This document shows, in pieces, positions 32,637 through 44,199 of a stretch of 64,000 bases of DNA (position 1 is the first letter of the stretch; every line of letters begins with the position of its first letter). Source of the DNA: Pseudo-nitzschia pungens (Eukaryota > Bacillariophyta > Bacillariophyceae > Bacillariales > Bacillariaceae); contig CM074762.1 of NCBI GenBank assembly GCA_037355855.1, positions 2,170,001-2,234,000 on the forward strand, written 5' to 3'. A model generated the notes under the pieces. The model had not been told where the DNA came from. It did no database searches and worked only from the letters and a program-made list of their open reading frames with translations. Both the position numbers and the translations under genes were made by a program.

Positions 32637-33257
32637 ATGATGCTCCGATATGTTCTTCCTGTGCATTGCATTGCAACCCTCCTGGCAGCCGTAATTTACG
32701 ACTCCTTACTGGGTGCCGTCGCTTTCGTCTCGTATTCTGGAACTCGACAGGTGCAAACAGTAGGTTGTGAACAAACGCAAAAATCATTCTATTCAAGTGA
32801 CAAACCATTGCTGCTTCGGGTCCATAGTAGCAACCACGATGTAGAATATGTGCTAGTCAATGAAAAGTTCGGCGCCGATCCACGGGAATCGCAAATACCA
32901 GATCGAAGGACTGTATTGTTTCGCGTGGGATCGACGGCATTCACAGGTCTATCAGTCTCGACTGTTTTTCCTTCCGCGGCTTCGGCCCTCAAACAGAAAA
33001 ATGAAGCTCTTTGTGGTACTGGATTCTTCGAGCATATTTACGAATACAAATGCACGGCTATTGGTGATATCCAGGATGAGGGAGTTTCGAGAGCAATGAG
33101 CCAAGACGAAACCGGTGTAACGGATAGTCTAATGGGAAAGTTAGGATTCAATACGGGTGATGTCATTGAGAGCTTAGATGATGAAAAGAAGACGAAAGCA
33201 AATATAAAATCGGGAAAAGGAACCACGGCTGCATCGAATAGGGACGGCAAAAATTGA
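32637..33257 (+). CDS. Probable thylakoid-lumen protein with tripartite targeting
   Basis: A 206-residue single-exon protein. An N-terminal signal peptide (VLPVHCIATLLAAVIY...LLGAV) leads to AFVSYSG, a plastid-import motif of diatom type. After a short transit region comes a second signal, PDRRTVLFRVG followed by a hydrophobic stretch and SAASA, which has the twin-Arg and Ala-x-Ala cleavage site of a thylakoid Tat signal. The mature part is small (about 85 residues): ALCGTGFFEHIYEYKCTAIGD with two Cys, then a charged tail. The family is not one I can name. The twin Arg suggests import as a folded or cofactor-bearing protein. Confidence 0.75.
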   Translation: MMLRYVLPVHCIATLLAAVIYDSLLGAVAFVSYSGTRQVQTVGCEQTQKSFYSSDKPLLLRVHSSNHDVEYVLVNEKFGADPRESQIPDRRTVLFRVGSTAFTGLSVSTVFPSAASALKQKNEALCGTGFFEHIYEYKCTAIGDIQDEGVSRAMSQDETGVTDSLMGKLGFNTGDVIESLDDEKKTKANIKSGKGTTAASNRDGKN

Positions 33258-34604
33258 ATCCGATCGTAATTTCGAAATACATTAATTTTGATGATAATGA
33301 CGTCCGACATACGAGTGGCGTGTGGGATGTGGGATATCCGTTGATGGAGATCATCGTGGTCTCCTGAACCTCAGATGGTTGCAAGACAGCAGTGAACGGT
33401 AGGGAGGATTAGCTAATTCATTGCACAAGGATGTAACATATGTTTTTCGGTTGCTTCCTAGCTGCTCATACGATGTTCTCTTTCCTACGGTTGAATCGCA
33501 TATGTTTACACTCCCACTATTGATTCAGAACAAATATGGGAAGCCAACGAGGAATTAGGCGAGAATCATACTTTACAATTTAACCTTTGGAGCTCACAAT
33601 CTTCTTGTAGTACTACTAGTCTCCGCAAGAACCAGCATCAGATTGTTCTAGTAGTAGTAGTAGTACCTTTTTGTACACAATCTCCATGCCCGCCCGGGCT
33701 GTGTATAGAAAAATAAACTGATGATAAAATTGTTGATCCCGAGGCTTGGGACAGCAATGTGAAGAAATGTTGTTTAGAATTGATTGGAACTGGTATGGGA
33801 ACAGGAACAAGGAGGACATTTTAACCAGGGATATTAAAACAAACTAAGGTTACTGTAACCTTACTACGTAATCAGTAACATCTGGGGATGCACGATGAGG
33901 ATACGTTTCGTACCTACGTAGGTGTATTCGTAATTCGTACGGATTGAGAATTGCCAGAATTGAGATACGGTACCTGGCTACGGTAAGCTTAACCTTAGGA
34001 CACTTTGTGTACATGATTCATTCCGTAACCTTACGACTAAGGCTAATCTCGTACAAGTACCGTACTTAATGCATCATTGTCATCTCTGACATCAAATTGA
34101 GAGAAAAAAAATACAGTACGAAGTAAGATTTAATGAGACAAGAACACGTAAAGTAATTCTTCGTACACGTACCCTTACGTACGAGTAATGCCGAATTCTG
34201 TTCCGAACGTAAGGTTACAAGGTAAGATCTTACCTGGTAAGATTACCAACACCGTACATCTTTGATTGATGCGTACGTAATTACCGGTAAGGGTTTGTTC
34301 GTTTTAAAAAAGTAATCTTAGTCCTACCGTAGTAACCCTACGGGTAAGGCTTACTCGTAATTACTCGTAACCCTACCCTTACTCGTAATCCTACTCGTAC
34401 TGATGTCGATCTTGTCCCTCGTGTCTACGGTTCGTAAGCCTTACTCGATGCCATCATCCATAACAGTAATATGATGTGATAGTAATTAGCGATAATACTG
34501 TATCATCTGATCAATAAGAGAAGCAATATCTTTCAGCTTTCAGCATCCCAGCGTCCTCCAAAAACATTGCTTCGTACTTGGTATTTGTGATCGATGCGAT
34601 TGCC
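33258..34604. other. Intergenic with dense GTAAGGTT/ACGTAC words
   Basis: No gene seen. A TACTACTAG...CTAGTAGTA hairpin lies at 33606-33667. From 33840 to 34440 nearly every line carries GTAACC, GTAAGG, TACGTA or ACTCGTA words, the densest such patch in the window. Confidence 0.6.
33606..33667. repeat. TAGTACTACTAG hairpin with TAG array
   Basis: GTAGTACTACTAG is followed after about 30 nt by CTAGTAGTAGTAGTAGTAC, which is complementary to it, so a stem of about 12 bp can form. It ends in CTTTTT. Confidence 0.6.
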
Positions 34605-35501
34605 ATGAAGCCCCTTTCAGCTTTAATAGTCAGCTTCTACTCTTACAGCGTCTTTCTGAGTGCGATCTTTCCGACTATATCTGTTGTGACCTGCTTCGTC
34701 ATCCCTTCGGTACCTTTCTCCTCCGCTCAAACGCCGTCACCGTCACCGTCACCGTCACCCTCTGATAGACTAACCTGTCGTGCTTCCCAATCCGGTGATC
34801 GGGTTGAAGATACAGCAACCAACGCAATGTCCATGAAGTGGTTCCAATACGAAATGTCCATCACGGCACCATCGAGGGGCTGCCATCTCATCACAAACGA
34901 AGTGCGAAAGAAAATTTCGAAGGATGTTTCGGGCATCAAAATTGGAATGTGCAACCTGTTCATCCAGCACACTTCGGCGAGTTTAACCGTGAATGAGAAT
35001 GCCGATCCAGATGTGAGACGAGATCTCGAAACTGCCCTCAACAAAATCGTCCCGGCCTCGTGGAACCACGATGGAACCTTTCGCCATACCATGGAGGGAG
35101 ACGACGACATGCCGGTGAGTGTTCCTAGTTGTTTCTGCTGATCGCTTTGGGTTTTCTTCTTGCTGAACAATGAGTGGTTTCGTTTTGCTTCTTTTTCATA
35201 GGGACATGTTAAAACATCTCTGATGGGACCCTCGCTCAATATTCCAATTCGTGGTGGAAGGCTAGCTCTTGGGACATGGCAAGGTACGTAATTGACAAAG
35301 GAAACAATGTACAACGTATATTTCGCGAATAGGTTCTGACCAACATTGATATCATTTGTTCGAATAGGAATTTACCTCAATGAGCACAGGGACCAAGGAG
35401 GCTGGGGCGGCGGTCACACTCGAAATATTATTGTTACACTCCAGGGGCCAAGGTTGATCTTGAAATATTATTACAAGCCATCAGGAGCAAAGGGCACCTA
35501 G
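34605..35501 (+). CDS. YjbQ/UPF0047 family protein with N-terminal signal, three exons
   Basis: Exons 34605-35114, 35202-35283 and 35368-35501 join to give 241 residues (introns GTGAGT...ATAG, 87 nt; GTACGT...ATAG, 84 nt; phases 0 and 1). The last 155 residues cover the whole YjbQ fold: IQHTSASLTVNENAD, DDMPGHVKTSLMG across the first joint, and GTWQGIYLNEHRD across the second. The conserved His residues of the family are present in QHTSA, GHVKT and NEHRD. The bacterial family is described as a secondary thiamine-phosphate synthase activity of unclear main role. Residues 1-45 (MKPLSALIV and on) form a hydrophobic signal, and a CACCGT repeat encodes a Pro-Ser linker, so the protein is probably exported or organelle-targeted. 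Confidence 0.88.
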
Positions 35502-35612
35502 GTGACTACTTCTACTACATTTGGTGTGGACAACTTGAAGTATGTAGTTCTGATGTGATGATAATTCATTTTTTCTACTTGTATTAACAATTGACTTCAT
35601 GACTTCGTACTA

Positions 35613-38600
35613 TCATGTAGCAATCCCCTGTGAGAGATATTGAAAGTAATCATACTGTTTCGTGCCGTAGGATCCAACTGATTCCTTGATCACGTCCAAG
35701 ATATGAGCCACTGATTCTTCCTTGCTGTAGTCAGGGCAGAATCGCTCTTCCATCTTATTGATTATATCAGTGGTATCCCGACCGTCGAAGCACGGGAATG
35801 TACTTCCCCGAGAAGTTACTTCTACGAGAGTCGCGAACGTATCATAATGCGCCTGCAAGGCCAAGAACCCGCAGCAGAAGAGAGTGACGAATTCCGAAAA
35901 CAGTGAAGATCGCAGGCCGTCCATGACTTCGATCATTTCCTCCGTTAACTTAAATGGAGTTGACATTTCCAAACTAAAGGACCCACCCGGTGCAATACCG
36001 AAGACGAAGCCGAAATCTATATGAATGACATGGCCATAGGTGTCCAGCATAATGTTCCCATTGTGACGATCTTTGAACATAAACATGTAGGATAGCAATG
36101 AATAAGCTGCAAGACTCCGTACAAAGTTTCTTTGGGCAGATTGAAACGCCTCGCCAGGGTTTGCGGCATGTTCTGTCATTCGTTGGAGATGCCCCCGGAT
36201 TCCACCGGTACCGTACCCAGGTCTCTTTTTTAGTCCATCAAAAGACATTGCATTGCGAATACAAGACATGATACCAGTTGATCGGCCTGTAGATATGATT
36301 CGATACGGATTTAGCCAAAGTTCTAGCTCTGCCTCCTGAAATGCTTCGTGGCAGAGTTCGATGAGCTGCATTACAAATGACTCTTGACGCAGGTCATCGT
36401 TTGACTTGACAATAATTGCCGTCAAGTCCCAACCTGCTAAAGCTGCATCTGGACTTGACGCGGCTATTCGAGATCTTTTTTCGGCCCATCGTTCACCGAA
36501 GGCGAATCGTCCCCAAAAGGCAGAGTCCTCGTTGAGTTTGTCTGTGTTTTGTTCTACAGTTTTGGACTGTTTCTCGTACTCGAAGTCTTTTTTCACCAAT
36601 TCCAGAAGTTCACCGTTGGAGATCATATCCCCTTTCCACAGCGTCAAGGCTTGCAAAACAGCTGGTGGCAAAATCCCACAACCGACTAGCCGCGAATCAA
36701 TATCCCCTGCATCAATTTCGGGAAATTCCCGTCCATTGTGCATCATCGTTCTCGTTGTGTGATTCTTGGCCCTTGATTTCGGATGGGGTGCCAGCAAAGC
36801 TGCTGCATCATTAGCGCTCATAGAACCATTTGCTACACGGTGCTGGATAAGTAACAATCGAATTGCCTCCATTGTCTCATCATTTTCTGATTCGTCGTTA
36901 TCAGATTTGAGATTTTCTCGGCTAACAGAACGGATACCCAATGTGAGCAATTCCTCTCGTGTCTCGTCTTTGGGACTGTTGATGCTACTTCGGGAAATAT
37001 CTGTTCCTCCAGTGAGCAAAGCTTCGACAGCTACTCTTCTCTCCAGATCCTGAAGGTGTCGTTTGGCACCGGTTGCTGCTTGCTGTGCAATGACATGGCT
37101 ACCTGACATCCCTTTAGTCATAATAGTAGTTAACACTTCGCGTCTTGTCCCTCCTGTCTTCGACAGACCATTACACAAATCTTGACCGTTACTGCTACTG
37201 CCTAGATTTTTTATTTTTGATTGTTTCGGTGAAATACACTTTGGTTGTTCCTGCTGTTGTTCGGATTCCGTAGTAGAATCACTTTTGACCGGATGCTGAT
37301 ATTTTAGCTCAGAAGTGGTCGTGGATCCCTGGATTTCTTTCGAGACGCCTTCGTTCTCAACAGTTGTGTCTATCTCCGTCACAAGGTTCGGCAAATCAAG
37401 TTGTCTGGCAACAACACTCGTCATCAAGTTTTCAACCATTTGTATGTCTGCTGTTGGAGTGACAATTTTGGGCTTGGTCTTCGGGCTATCAAACCTTCGT
37501 AGAGCGTCTACAAGAAAAAAATTAGCAAACAACATAAAAAACGGATCCACTCCAAGAACACGAATGCAGTGGAATAGAAACTTACGCCTGGGAATGTCCA
37601 TTTTCTCGTGAAGATTTGCTTTCGATGCGCAAGTTTCGTCGATAGATTGACATGACTGAAAGGATCCTAACCTAGTATTGCGAGTTATTGTGTCCTGGTG
37701 AGGCATCACAATGTCCTCAAAAACGACTTTTCTCTCTTCGTTTGGTGTTGAAGACACAGGTTCTTCATCGACTGCTTGACCGACTTCAACGCCAGAGCCC
37801 TTTTCCTGTCCCTTACGGGTGTCCTCCTCTACCTCTACTTCTTGTTTTGGCTCAAAATTTGACACCACTACATCTCCTTCCGCATCTCCCTCGCATTTTA
37901 CAGTAGTTGCAACGGGTGAATCGCAATTTTCTTCTCCGTTCTTTTCTTCTTTGATCTCCCCTTCTTCATCATTGCCGATTGTAGTTTTTTCGTTTGATGT
38001 ATCTCCCAGGCGTTTAGTTTCTCCTGAAGGTGTCATTACTTCAACCACTTCACTTGGTGACGCCTCCTCAAATTCTGCCTCCTTGTCCTTCTGTACTATA
38101 TTTTTACTGTTGGGATGTTCGGTTTCTTTCAAAACGTCATTCGCTCCTTCGTCCACAAAATCGTTGGATTCTGCAACAACTACACGTACTGGCTTCGCCA
38201 CTTTTTCATTTTCAATGACACTTGTGCAATTAATAGGACTCTTGCCTCCAGATTCCTTCGCTTCTTTGGTATCTACTGTTTTCTCAAGTTTTTGCTCCCT
38301 TAAAATGATCCCTTCTTCGACAACGGATTCGATTTGGGTCATATCTTTGTCCAATGCATTACCCTCTTCCATGGTTTCAACCAATAACAACACCGGTGTT
38401 CTCGCTTTGCTTCGAAACACGTGCCCTTCCATGACAGGTATCCGCACTACTCTCTTATTGCCTACGTTGTCGTCTGTGATGTCATTGATGGGATCTCCGC
38501 CCATTGTTCCTGAAGCATTCAACTTGGCCAACTCCGTGCTCAAGGCACCCTTGCGCTCATTCACAGGCAAGAATCGAAGTCTTTCAGCGATATCGCACAA

Positions 38601-40575
38601 CCGTTTTGTAAAAATGAGGTGACTCGATAAATAGTCCGCATTGCTAGCTATTCTCATGGCCTCCCGTGCTTGTTGCTCTGGTGAGTGTGGTGTTGAAAGT
38701 CCCAGTGACTTTTGCAACTTCTCCGAGCGATACGATCGAGACATGCGATCGTGTTCGGCCGCTAGTCGGCACCTTTGAATTCTTTCAATCGAAGAGTTGA
38801 GTAGTTCGATTTGATGATCTGACGGTGCCATGAACTGTCCAACTGTTACCGATCCACCACCCCAACCTTTATCAAAGTCAAACAACAATGACTCTAGCTC
38901 GCAAAGAAACCGCAGCACGGCACTTTGTCGTTGTCCGCAGAAGGTCGTGGTGCTGCCATTGTAACTTCCACTAAGTGCATCTTCCAGATCGGCCGTATGG
39001 CTCCAAACCAGTTCGATTGCCAAATGAACCGAAAATTTAGAGGCAACAGTCAGCAAAAAATCTTCCAATAGTTCGATTTTTTGTAACGACAGGGTGTCTT
39101 TCGGTGGCAGCATTTGCAAGTGTATGTTGGAGATCTGAGGCCAGAAAAACGCCAACGTGTTCAGTTCGCCCTCTTCTACGACCAAGTCTAGAAAGAATTC
39201 CAATATGCATTGTAATAATTCCGTCGATACAAGATCATTACTGCCCAGATTCGATTGTCGCCGACGCTGCCTGCTCGTAGACTCCGAATTATTACTAACC
39301 GATGATGTTTCTGTGGGTGGCAAACACTGTTCGTACAGAAGTTTGAGAGCGGTTCCCATGTCGCCTGCTACCCGAAACGCTTGTTTTTTCAGTTCCGCCA
39401 TGGCTGGATCGCGAATTCCAATCGCTGCTTCCAAGAGTTCCATGAACTCCAAAACACCAATCATCCCTTGCTGAAATTGATCGCACAAACTACGGAGAGT
39501 AGGACTGAGTCGCTGCAGGGCAACACCCTTCGGTGACTCGAACACTAGACCCAGCATGTGATTTGATAAAGGCTTCACTCGAAGGGTGTGAGCTTTGGGA
39601 AGCAGCCGTCCTGTAGCGTCTCGATCGGGTTCTTCGGTCTCTTCCGCATCACTGCATTCGTTCTCACCACCGGAGGGGGAGTCGTCGTCGCGTGTACTAT
39701 CGTGACTCGATTTCTCTTCTCCGTCTGCGCTTGCAGATTGCTGGTTTTCATTGGATATTCGCCCCAGTTTGCTCAGCACAAGCTGGCGAGCTTCCAGCAT
39801 GGCATGCTGCTCTTGTTGCTGCGTCGCGTACAATTCTTCCATCCACTCGCAATGGTCTAGAACACCTTGCGCCGTGTGACAACGAGCGCAAAGGTCGACA
39901 CGTTCTTCCACTGCCGTATTGGGGCAGTGGAGCCTGGTGATAGGAGGGTGAGTCCGATGACTTGTTGAGTTCGACCTTTCCGCATGAACGACAATACCGC
40001 GTAGGTGCAGACTTGAATTTTACTCCACGAGGGTATTTTGGTGTTACGGGTGGTAGAATTGCCCCCTTGGTTGTTGGCTCGTCGCTGGAAGGCGCCCCAC
40101 AGCCACTTAAATCCCCACGTCCGATTCCTCCCGACTGCTGTATCAATCGAAATTCCAGTCCGGCATTGAGCGCGCTCAACCATACCTCGCGACATCCTTT
40201 TGTCGGAACGCTACAAAGAAGATGGGTCCCCCGATCGGTCACTGCTCGAAATGCCGTGGAGTCATTCGAAACGGGAGACACCCCAACCAAGCTGTACTGG
40301 GCGAGAGGATGATCGCCGTCGAACATTGCAGTCATGCTCTCATAACAAATCAATTTCACGCCGACGAGCAGAGAGTATGTCGGAAGGTTGGTACTGGTAT
40401 CCGACGACGTCAAAGATTTTCTACGACTGAAGGATAGAGAAAATTTCCCAGTACTGCTACGACCATTGCCTTTGTTGGTGCTCAAGGTGATTCTTTTTTG
40501 CAATGATCCCTGACAAACACCATTTTGGTGTTTTGCCATTTTCAACGGCGTCGACGTGATGTAGGACGTCGACAT
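35613..40575 (-). CDS. PI 4-kinase with N-terminal PH and zinc-finger domains; frame break near 39955
   Basis: The long frame 35613-39911 ends in a type III PI4K catalytic domain: DDLRQESFVMQL, the loop KDRHNGNIMLD, the activation start HIDFGFVFG and the C-terminal helices. A middle part of about 700 residues is Ser/Glu-rich and includes an in-frame GTAAGT...TTGTAG intron (37585-37508, 78 nt). Upstream, in another frame from the ATG at 40575, lie a PH domain (about 60-145, ending CREVWLSALNAGLEF) and the first half of a zinc finger (RYCRSCGKVEL). The second half (EERVDLCARCHTAQG) is in the long frame. The frames meet around 39945-39965, where there is no normal intron; a one-base shift, or a 28-nt GTCATC...CCAG intron, would join them. 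The enzyme makes PI4P, probably at Golgi membranes. Confidence 0.82.
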
Positions 40576-41492
40576 TCTGCCAGACACCAATGACTTTCAC
40601 GACCCAAAAGATTGTGACCACGACAACCAAAACACCTCTTGAAAACACTCAGGATATTTCTAGAGTAGAACGTCTCAATCCCAGTAATAGAAAGGTCGAT
40701 CCTTTGTATTGGTCGGTATTGTCTTTGAATGCAATGCCGCAACTGGCTTAGACGCAACACACAACACACAACTAACCTTACGAGCACTATTGCAGCATTT
40801 GTGTTGGATGACGATGATCGTGTTGAATGGGACACTAAAGGATATCCAGTTTTTTTTCTGAAAAATACCTCTCTTTTTTACGGTTATTCCGTTATTTTCA
40901 ATCTTCTGAAGGCATGCGCGAACGCATTATGTTTTCTAAATTGTTCCTGTCATCTCAACAAAACGAAAAAGTCGAAAACGCGGTCACTTGATGAAGCCTT
41001 GTTCAAAAATACTGGTGAAAAACTTGAGAGTAATGACCGCGCGTTGTCCTGCTTGGAATTCTACCAAAAAATTATGCATATGTTGTTTGCAAACCATGTA
41101 CCGGTACGTACAGTACTCATCCACTACTACACGTAAGGTTTAGTCGTACTACTTGTGGTAGTGCAAACACATGCACTGAGGTGAACCTTCGATGCGTCAC
41201 CCGAAATTAAACAACTAATTACTACAAGTAATTTCAAATTACTTCGTACGAAGTATGCAGTAATTACACGTACGTAACCTTAGCGGATGTTCTACGCATT
41301 GTGTTGTTTCGATGAGGAGCTCAGTCAAACAAAAACTACCAACTTGACGACTGATCTGCTTCGTCTCTCAAAATATTGAGAAGCAATCCGATCTTTGGCT
41401 ACAGTATTTTTGAAACTCTGTCTCTATTGTTCTTATTATTATTATTTATTATTATTAAAATATAAACTCCTAGAAAAGTAAAGTAGTCGAAT
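40576..41492. other. Intergenic, simple repeats
   Basis: No convincing gene. GTACGTAC and TACGAAGTA words lie at 41095-41290 and an (ATT)n run at 41437-41458. Confidence 0.55.
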
Positions 41493-41953
41493 TCATGACC
41501 AGTGTGTCAATGACGTGAGAAATTCGTAAAATGAATCCAACCATCTGGTTAGGAAATTCCCACTGTTAGCCGACGGGACCGTGTCTTTGGATTGGGCTCC
41601 CGTGCGAACTCGCTGTGTGCCGGAGAATGGAATCCTGCCTCTCATTGCACTTTGCCCTTCCTCATAGTTAGAGGATAATGTGGAAGAGACCGAAGTTAGG
41701 GTTGATGTATGGGCTGAGGTATGAGTTGTGGAAGAATATGCAGATGGGGCAACTGTACGGATGCTGTCGTCGAATTGTAACCATGTAGATGACGTCAAGT
41801 ATGGGGCCCCGGCATTGTTGGAAACGCTTGCCTCGTCGATTTGTGGATTCGGGCCTTCGAATGAAGATGAAGACGAAGAAGACGACAATGAAGAAAAAGT
41901 ATGAAGGTGCAAAAGTATGGAATGATTCGGGGCCACCGTTGCTCGACCTTCCG

Positions 41954-43327
41954 TCAAACCACGAATAAAACGCGTTTCCATCCTGTCCATAGTTTCCATA
42001 ATGTCCATAGTTTCCATACTGTCCATAGTTTCCAAAGAATCCATAGTTTCCATAGAATCCATAGTTTCCATAGAATCCATAGTTTCCATACTGTCCGTAG
42101 TTTCCATACTGCCCATAGTTTCCAATATTGGCCAAAATTGATGTAACCTCCTAGGATATTTGACAAGTAAGCCAAAATACTGCTGTAGTCAGCGTTACCT
42201 CCTCCGTAGTTATAAATGTAATACGTCTCTGAATCATCGTCGCCTTCAACTTTCTTGATGACAGTGTCTCCAAAGTCAGCAATTCTCCTGTGAATGCCTG
42301 TCTCGCCATCACCATAATCGACCAAATATCTCCGCTGGCTCTCTCCTCCAAGTCCTTCGACGAGTGTATCGAGACAGTCATAAAACATGTTGGGAGTGTG
42401 CAGAATCAACGGCTGTGTCATCCGTTCCGAATGAATCAGAGGCTTATCGCTGCCCTGGCGTTCGAAGAGACAACCATCCGTGAGTCCTTTTCGAACGGGA
42501 TTATTTCCAAATATCTCCTGGTGATAGTCGAGATGGATCATCCCGGGGAAGGAATGCATCAAATCTGTAAGGATAGCTTGATCGTCCTCGCTGTCGTCGA
42601 TATCACTCAACTGCAAGAGCTTCATCAGGTCCCTAGGATATCCGGCAAGAATGCCGGAATTCAAGTAGATATTATTGTATTCTTCTACTCCAGTGAAACC
42701 AGTTTCATCATGAGCACGGTCTCTCATCATGTCCTTCCAAGAGGCAACGTTGTCGTTTTCTTCCCGAAGACAATCCGGTTTTCCAGAGAAGCATGACCTC
42801 TGTTTGCGACTATTTGTAACGGTGTCGAAGTAGTCCCCCGGACGAGCGTGACTCATGGCGGCTGTACAGCACTGGTCTTCGGCAGACAGAACCACAGAAT
42901 TCGGATGATTTTCGGTCAGTTTATGGAAATTTTGAAGGAAAGCGTCAACCGCCTCGGTGGCTTTCTTCTCGTTGTCCGGAATATTCAAGACTACATCTCT
43001 GGCATTAGCGACAATCATCAATTCATTGGGATTGGCAACCTCCAACAACGGCTTCAACAGCTTTAGTTTGTCTCCGAGTCCATGATTCTTCAGGCGCCCC
43101 CCGTAAACGGTCGTTCGGACGTTGGCAGAGTTGCTTCGTTCCTTAAAGAAATACACGGAAGATGACGGGTCGTTTTCGAGACTCGAGTCATACTCGTGCA
43201 GCAGAATATGAACGTCCCTGCGGAATCCCGAGCGCCGATCGTGGTCGACCCGAGTTGTCGCCCCGGTTAGCGATGCACTAGAAAGCAGAAGTATATGAAG
43301 AAATTGCCGGAATGTACAAAACTTCAT
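41954..43327 (-). CDS. Secreted PLOD-like glycosyltransferase running into a frame-ambiguous repeat
   Basis: The ATG start gives a signal peptide (FLHILLLSSASLTGA). Residues 35-330 resemble the glycosyltransferase domain of procollagen lysyl hydroxylases/galactosyltransferases: GDKLKLLKPLLEV, ELMIVANARDVVL in the place of the D-x-D region, VVLSAEDQCC, the YLNSGILAGYPRDL motif, DDQAILTDL and HLDYHQEIFGNN. Such enzymes act in the secretory pathway and transfer a sugar to Hyl or other acceptors. The last 70 residues come from a 15-bp repeat read as WKLW units. The frame one base over reads NYGQYG units and fits the preceding NFGQY better, so a one-base frameshift at 42130 is possible, in which case the protein continues to about 41668. 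The C-terminus is therefore unsure. Confidence 0.75.
   Translation of the reverse strand: MKFCTFRQFLHILLLSSASLTGATTRVDHDRRSGFRRDVHILLHEYDSSLENDPSSSVYFFKERSNSANVRTTVYGGRLKNHGLGDKLKLLKPLLEVANPNELMIVANARDVVLNIPDNEKKATEAVDAFLQNFHKLTENHPNSVVLSAEDQCCTAAMSHARPGDYFDTVTNSRKQRSCFSGKPDCLREENDNVASWKDMMRDRAHDETGFTGVEEYNNIYLNSGILAGYPRDLMKLLQLSDIDDSEDDQAILTDLMHSFPGMIHLDYHQEIFGNNPVRKGLTDGCLFERQGSDKPLIHSERMTQPLILHTPNMFYDCLDTLVEGLGGESQRRYLVDYGDGETGIHRRIADFGDTVIKKVEGDDDSETYYIYNYGGGNADYSSILAYLSNILGGYINFGQYWKLWAVWKLRTVWKLWILWKLWILWKLWILWKLWTVWKLWTLWKLWTGWKRVLFVV
41977..42127. repeat. 15-bp tandem repeat, about ten copies, open in three minus-strand frames
   Basis: The unit on the minus strand is close to TATGGAAACTATGGA; copies differ at one to three positions. 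The three frames read NYGQYG-, ETMDSM- and WKLWTV-like peptides with no stop. Confidence 0.85.
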
Positions 43328-44199
43328 GACTTTGTACAGTTCGTAATGCTTTCAATTGATTCTTTCACAGTTTGTGTTGTATTTTCTTTGGGTATTGTTG
43401 CGGCCTTGACTACTTGAGGAAGTAACGTTAACGGTCGGTTTGATATCACGAGATGGCTCCTTCGAGTGATGAGGGGTGATTTCTGTGATGAGATGGAAGT
43501 TTTGGATTGTGAAAAAAATGGTATTCGGCGATAGGGAAAAATCGCTTATCTGTGGCGCGCCAGGCGCAAGCGCCAGTCGAGGCGGCGACTAGCTGAGTAC
43601 CCAATCTTCGACTTGATCGACTCAATGAAGTCTAAATGACGCCAGTCGTGGATATCGGTGGGTAGGAGGTTAGACTGATTATTACGAAGTACTTCGTACG
43701 TAGTAAGATCTTACTTCGTATTAATAAACTTACTTATGTTACTTTTGAGACCAATGAAAAATACTGTATGGAAAATATTGTAATTTTAGGAGACGACATT
43801 TTTCATACCGGTACTTGCACTGATACTAAGTTACCGGTTGAGGGGCAAGCTGTCTGCCAGACCGAACTGCGTGTTAAATAGCTTTATTCCCACCAGCGAC
43901 GCAAAAACTGCGAACTCGTCAAGATTTTTCCAACAGAATTCTTTCTACAACACTCCTTCACACCGAAAGAACGAACTTCAGAACCAGGGTGGCGTCAATA
44001 ACCATCAGAGGCCCGAACACCCATTTTAAAATCTCAAAAAATCATTGCTGTCCCCGTAACCATATATATCTTCATCGCTGATCTGAGCAACACGATCCCA
44101 AACCCGATGCCCCCTAATCTGTTGTCAGTGTATCCCGACATGGTCAATTACGAACAATAGTTGTACCTGTAAGCAAATAAAAGTCGATGAGCTGTGACA
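43328..44199. other. Divergent intergenic region
   Basis: 5' flanks of the glycosyltransferase and the carrier gene. It includes a GC-rich patch with self-complementary GGCGCGCC and GGCGCAAGCGCC (43554-43572) and TACGAAGTACTTCGTA words (43684-43700). No gene is seen. Confidence 0.5.

Noticed and set aside
37508..37585. In-frame segment of the PI4-kinase as coding
   Set aside because: It is bounded by GTAAGT and TTTCTTGTAG with a poly-pyrimidine tract and encodes a Phe-rich stretch; it is most likely a 78-nt intron.
43554..43572. GGCGCGCC and GGCGCAAGCGCC palindromes as a regulatory operator
   Set aside because: Short GC-rich palindromes arise easily; there is no second copy or gene context to support a role.
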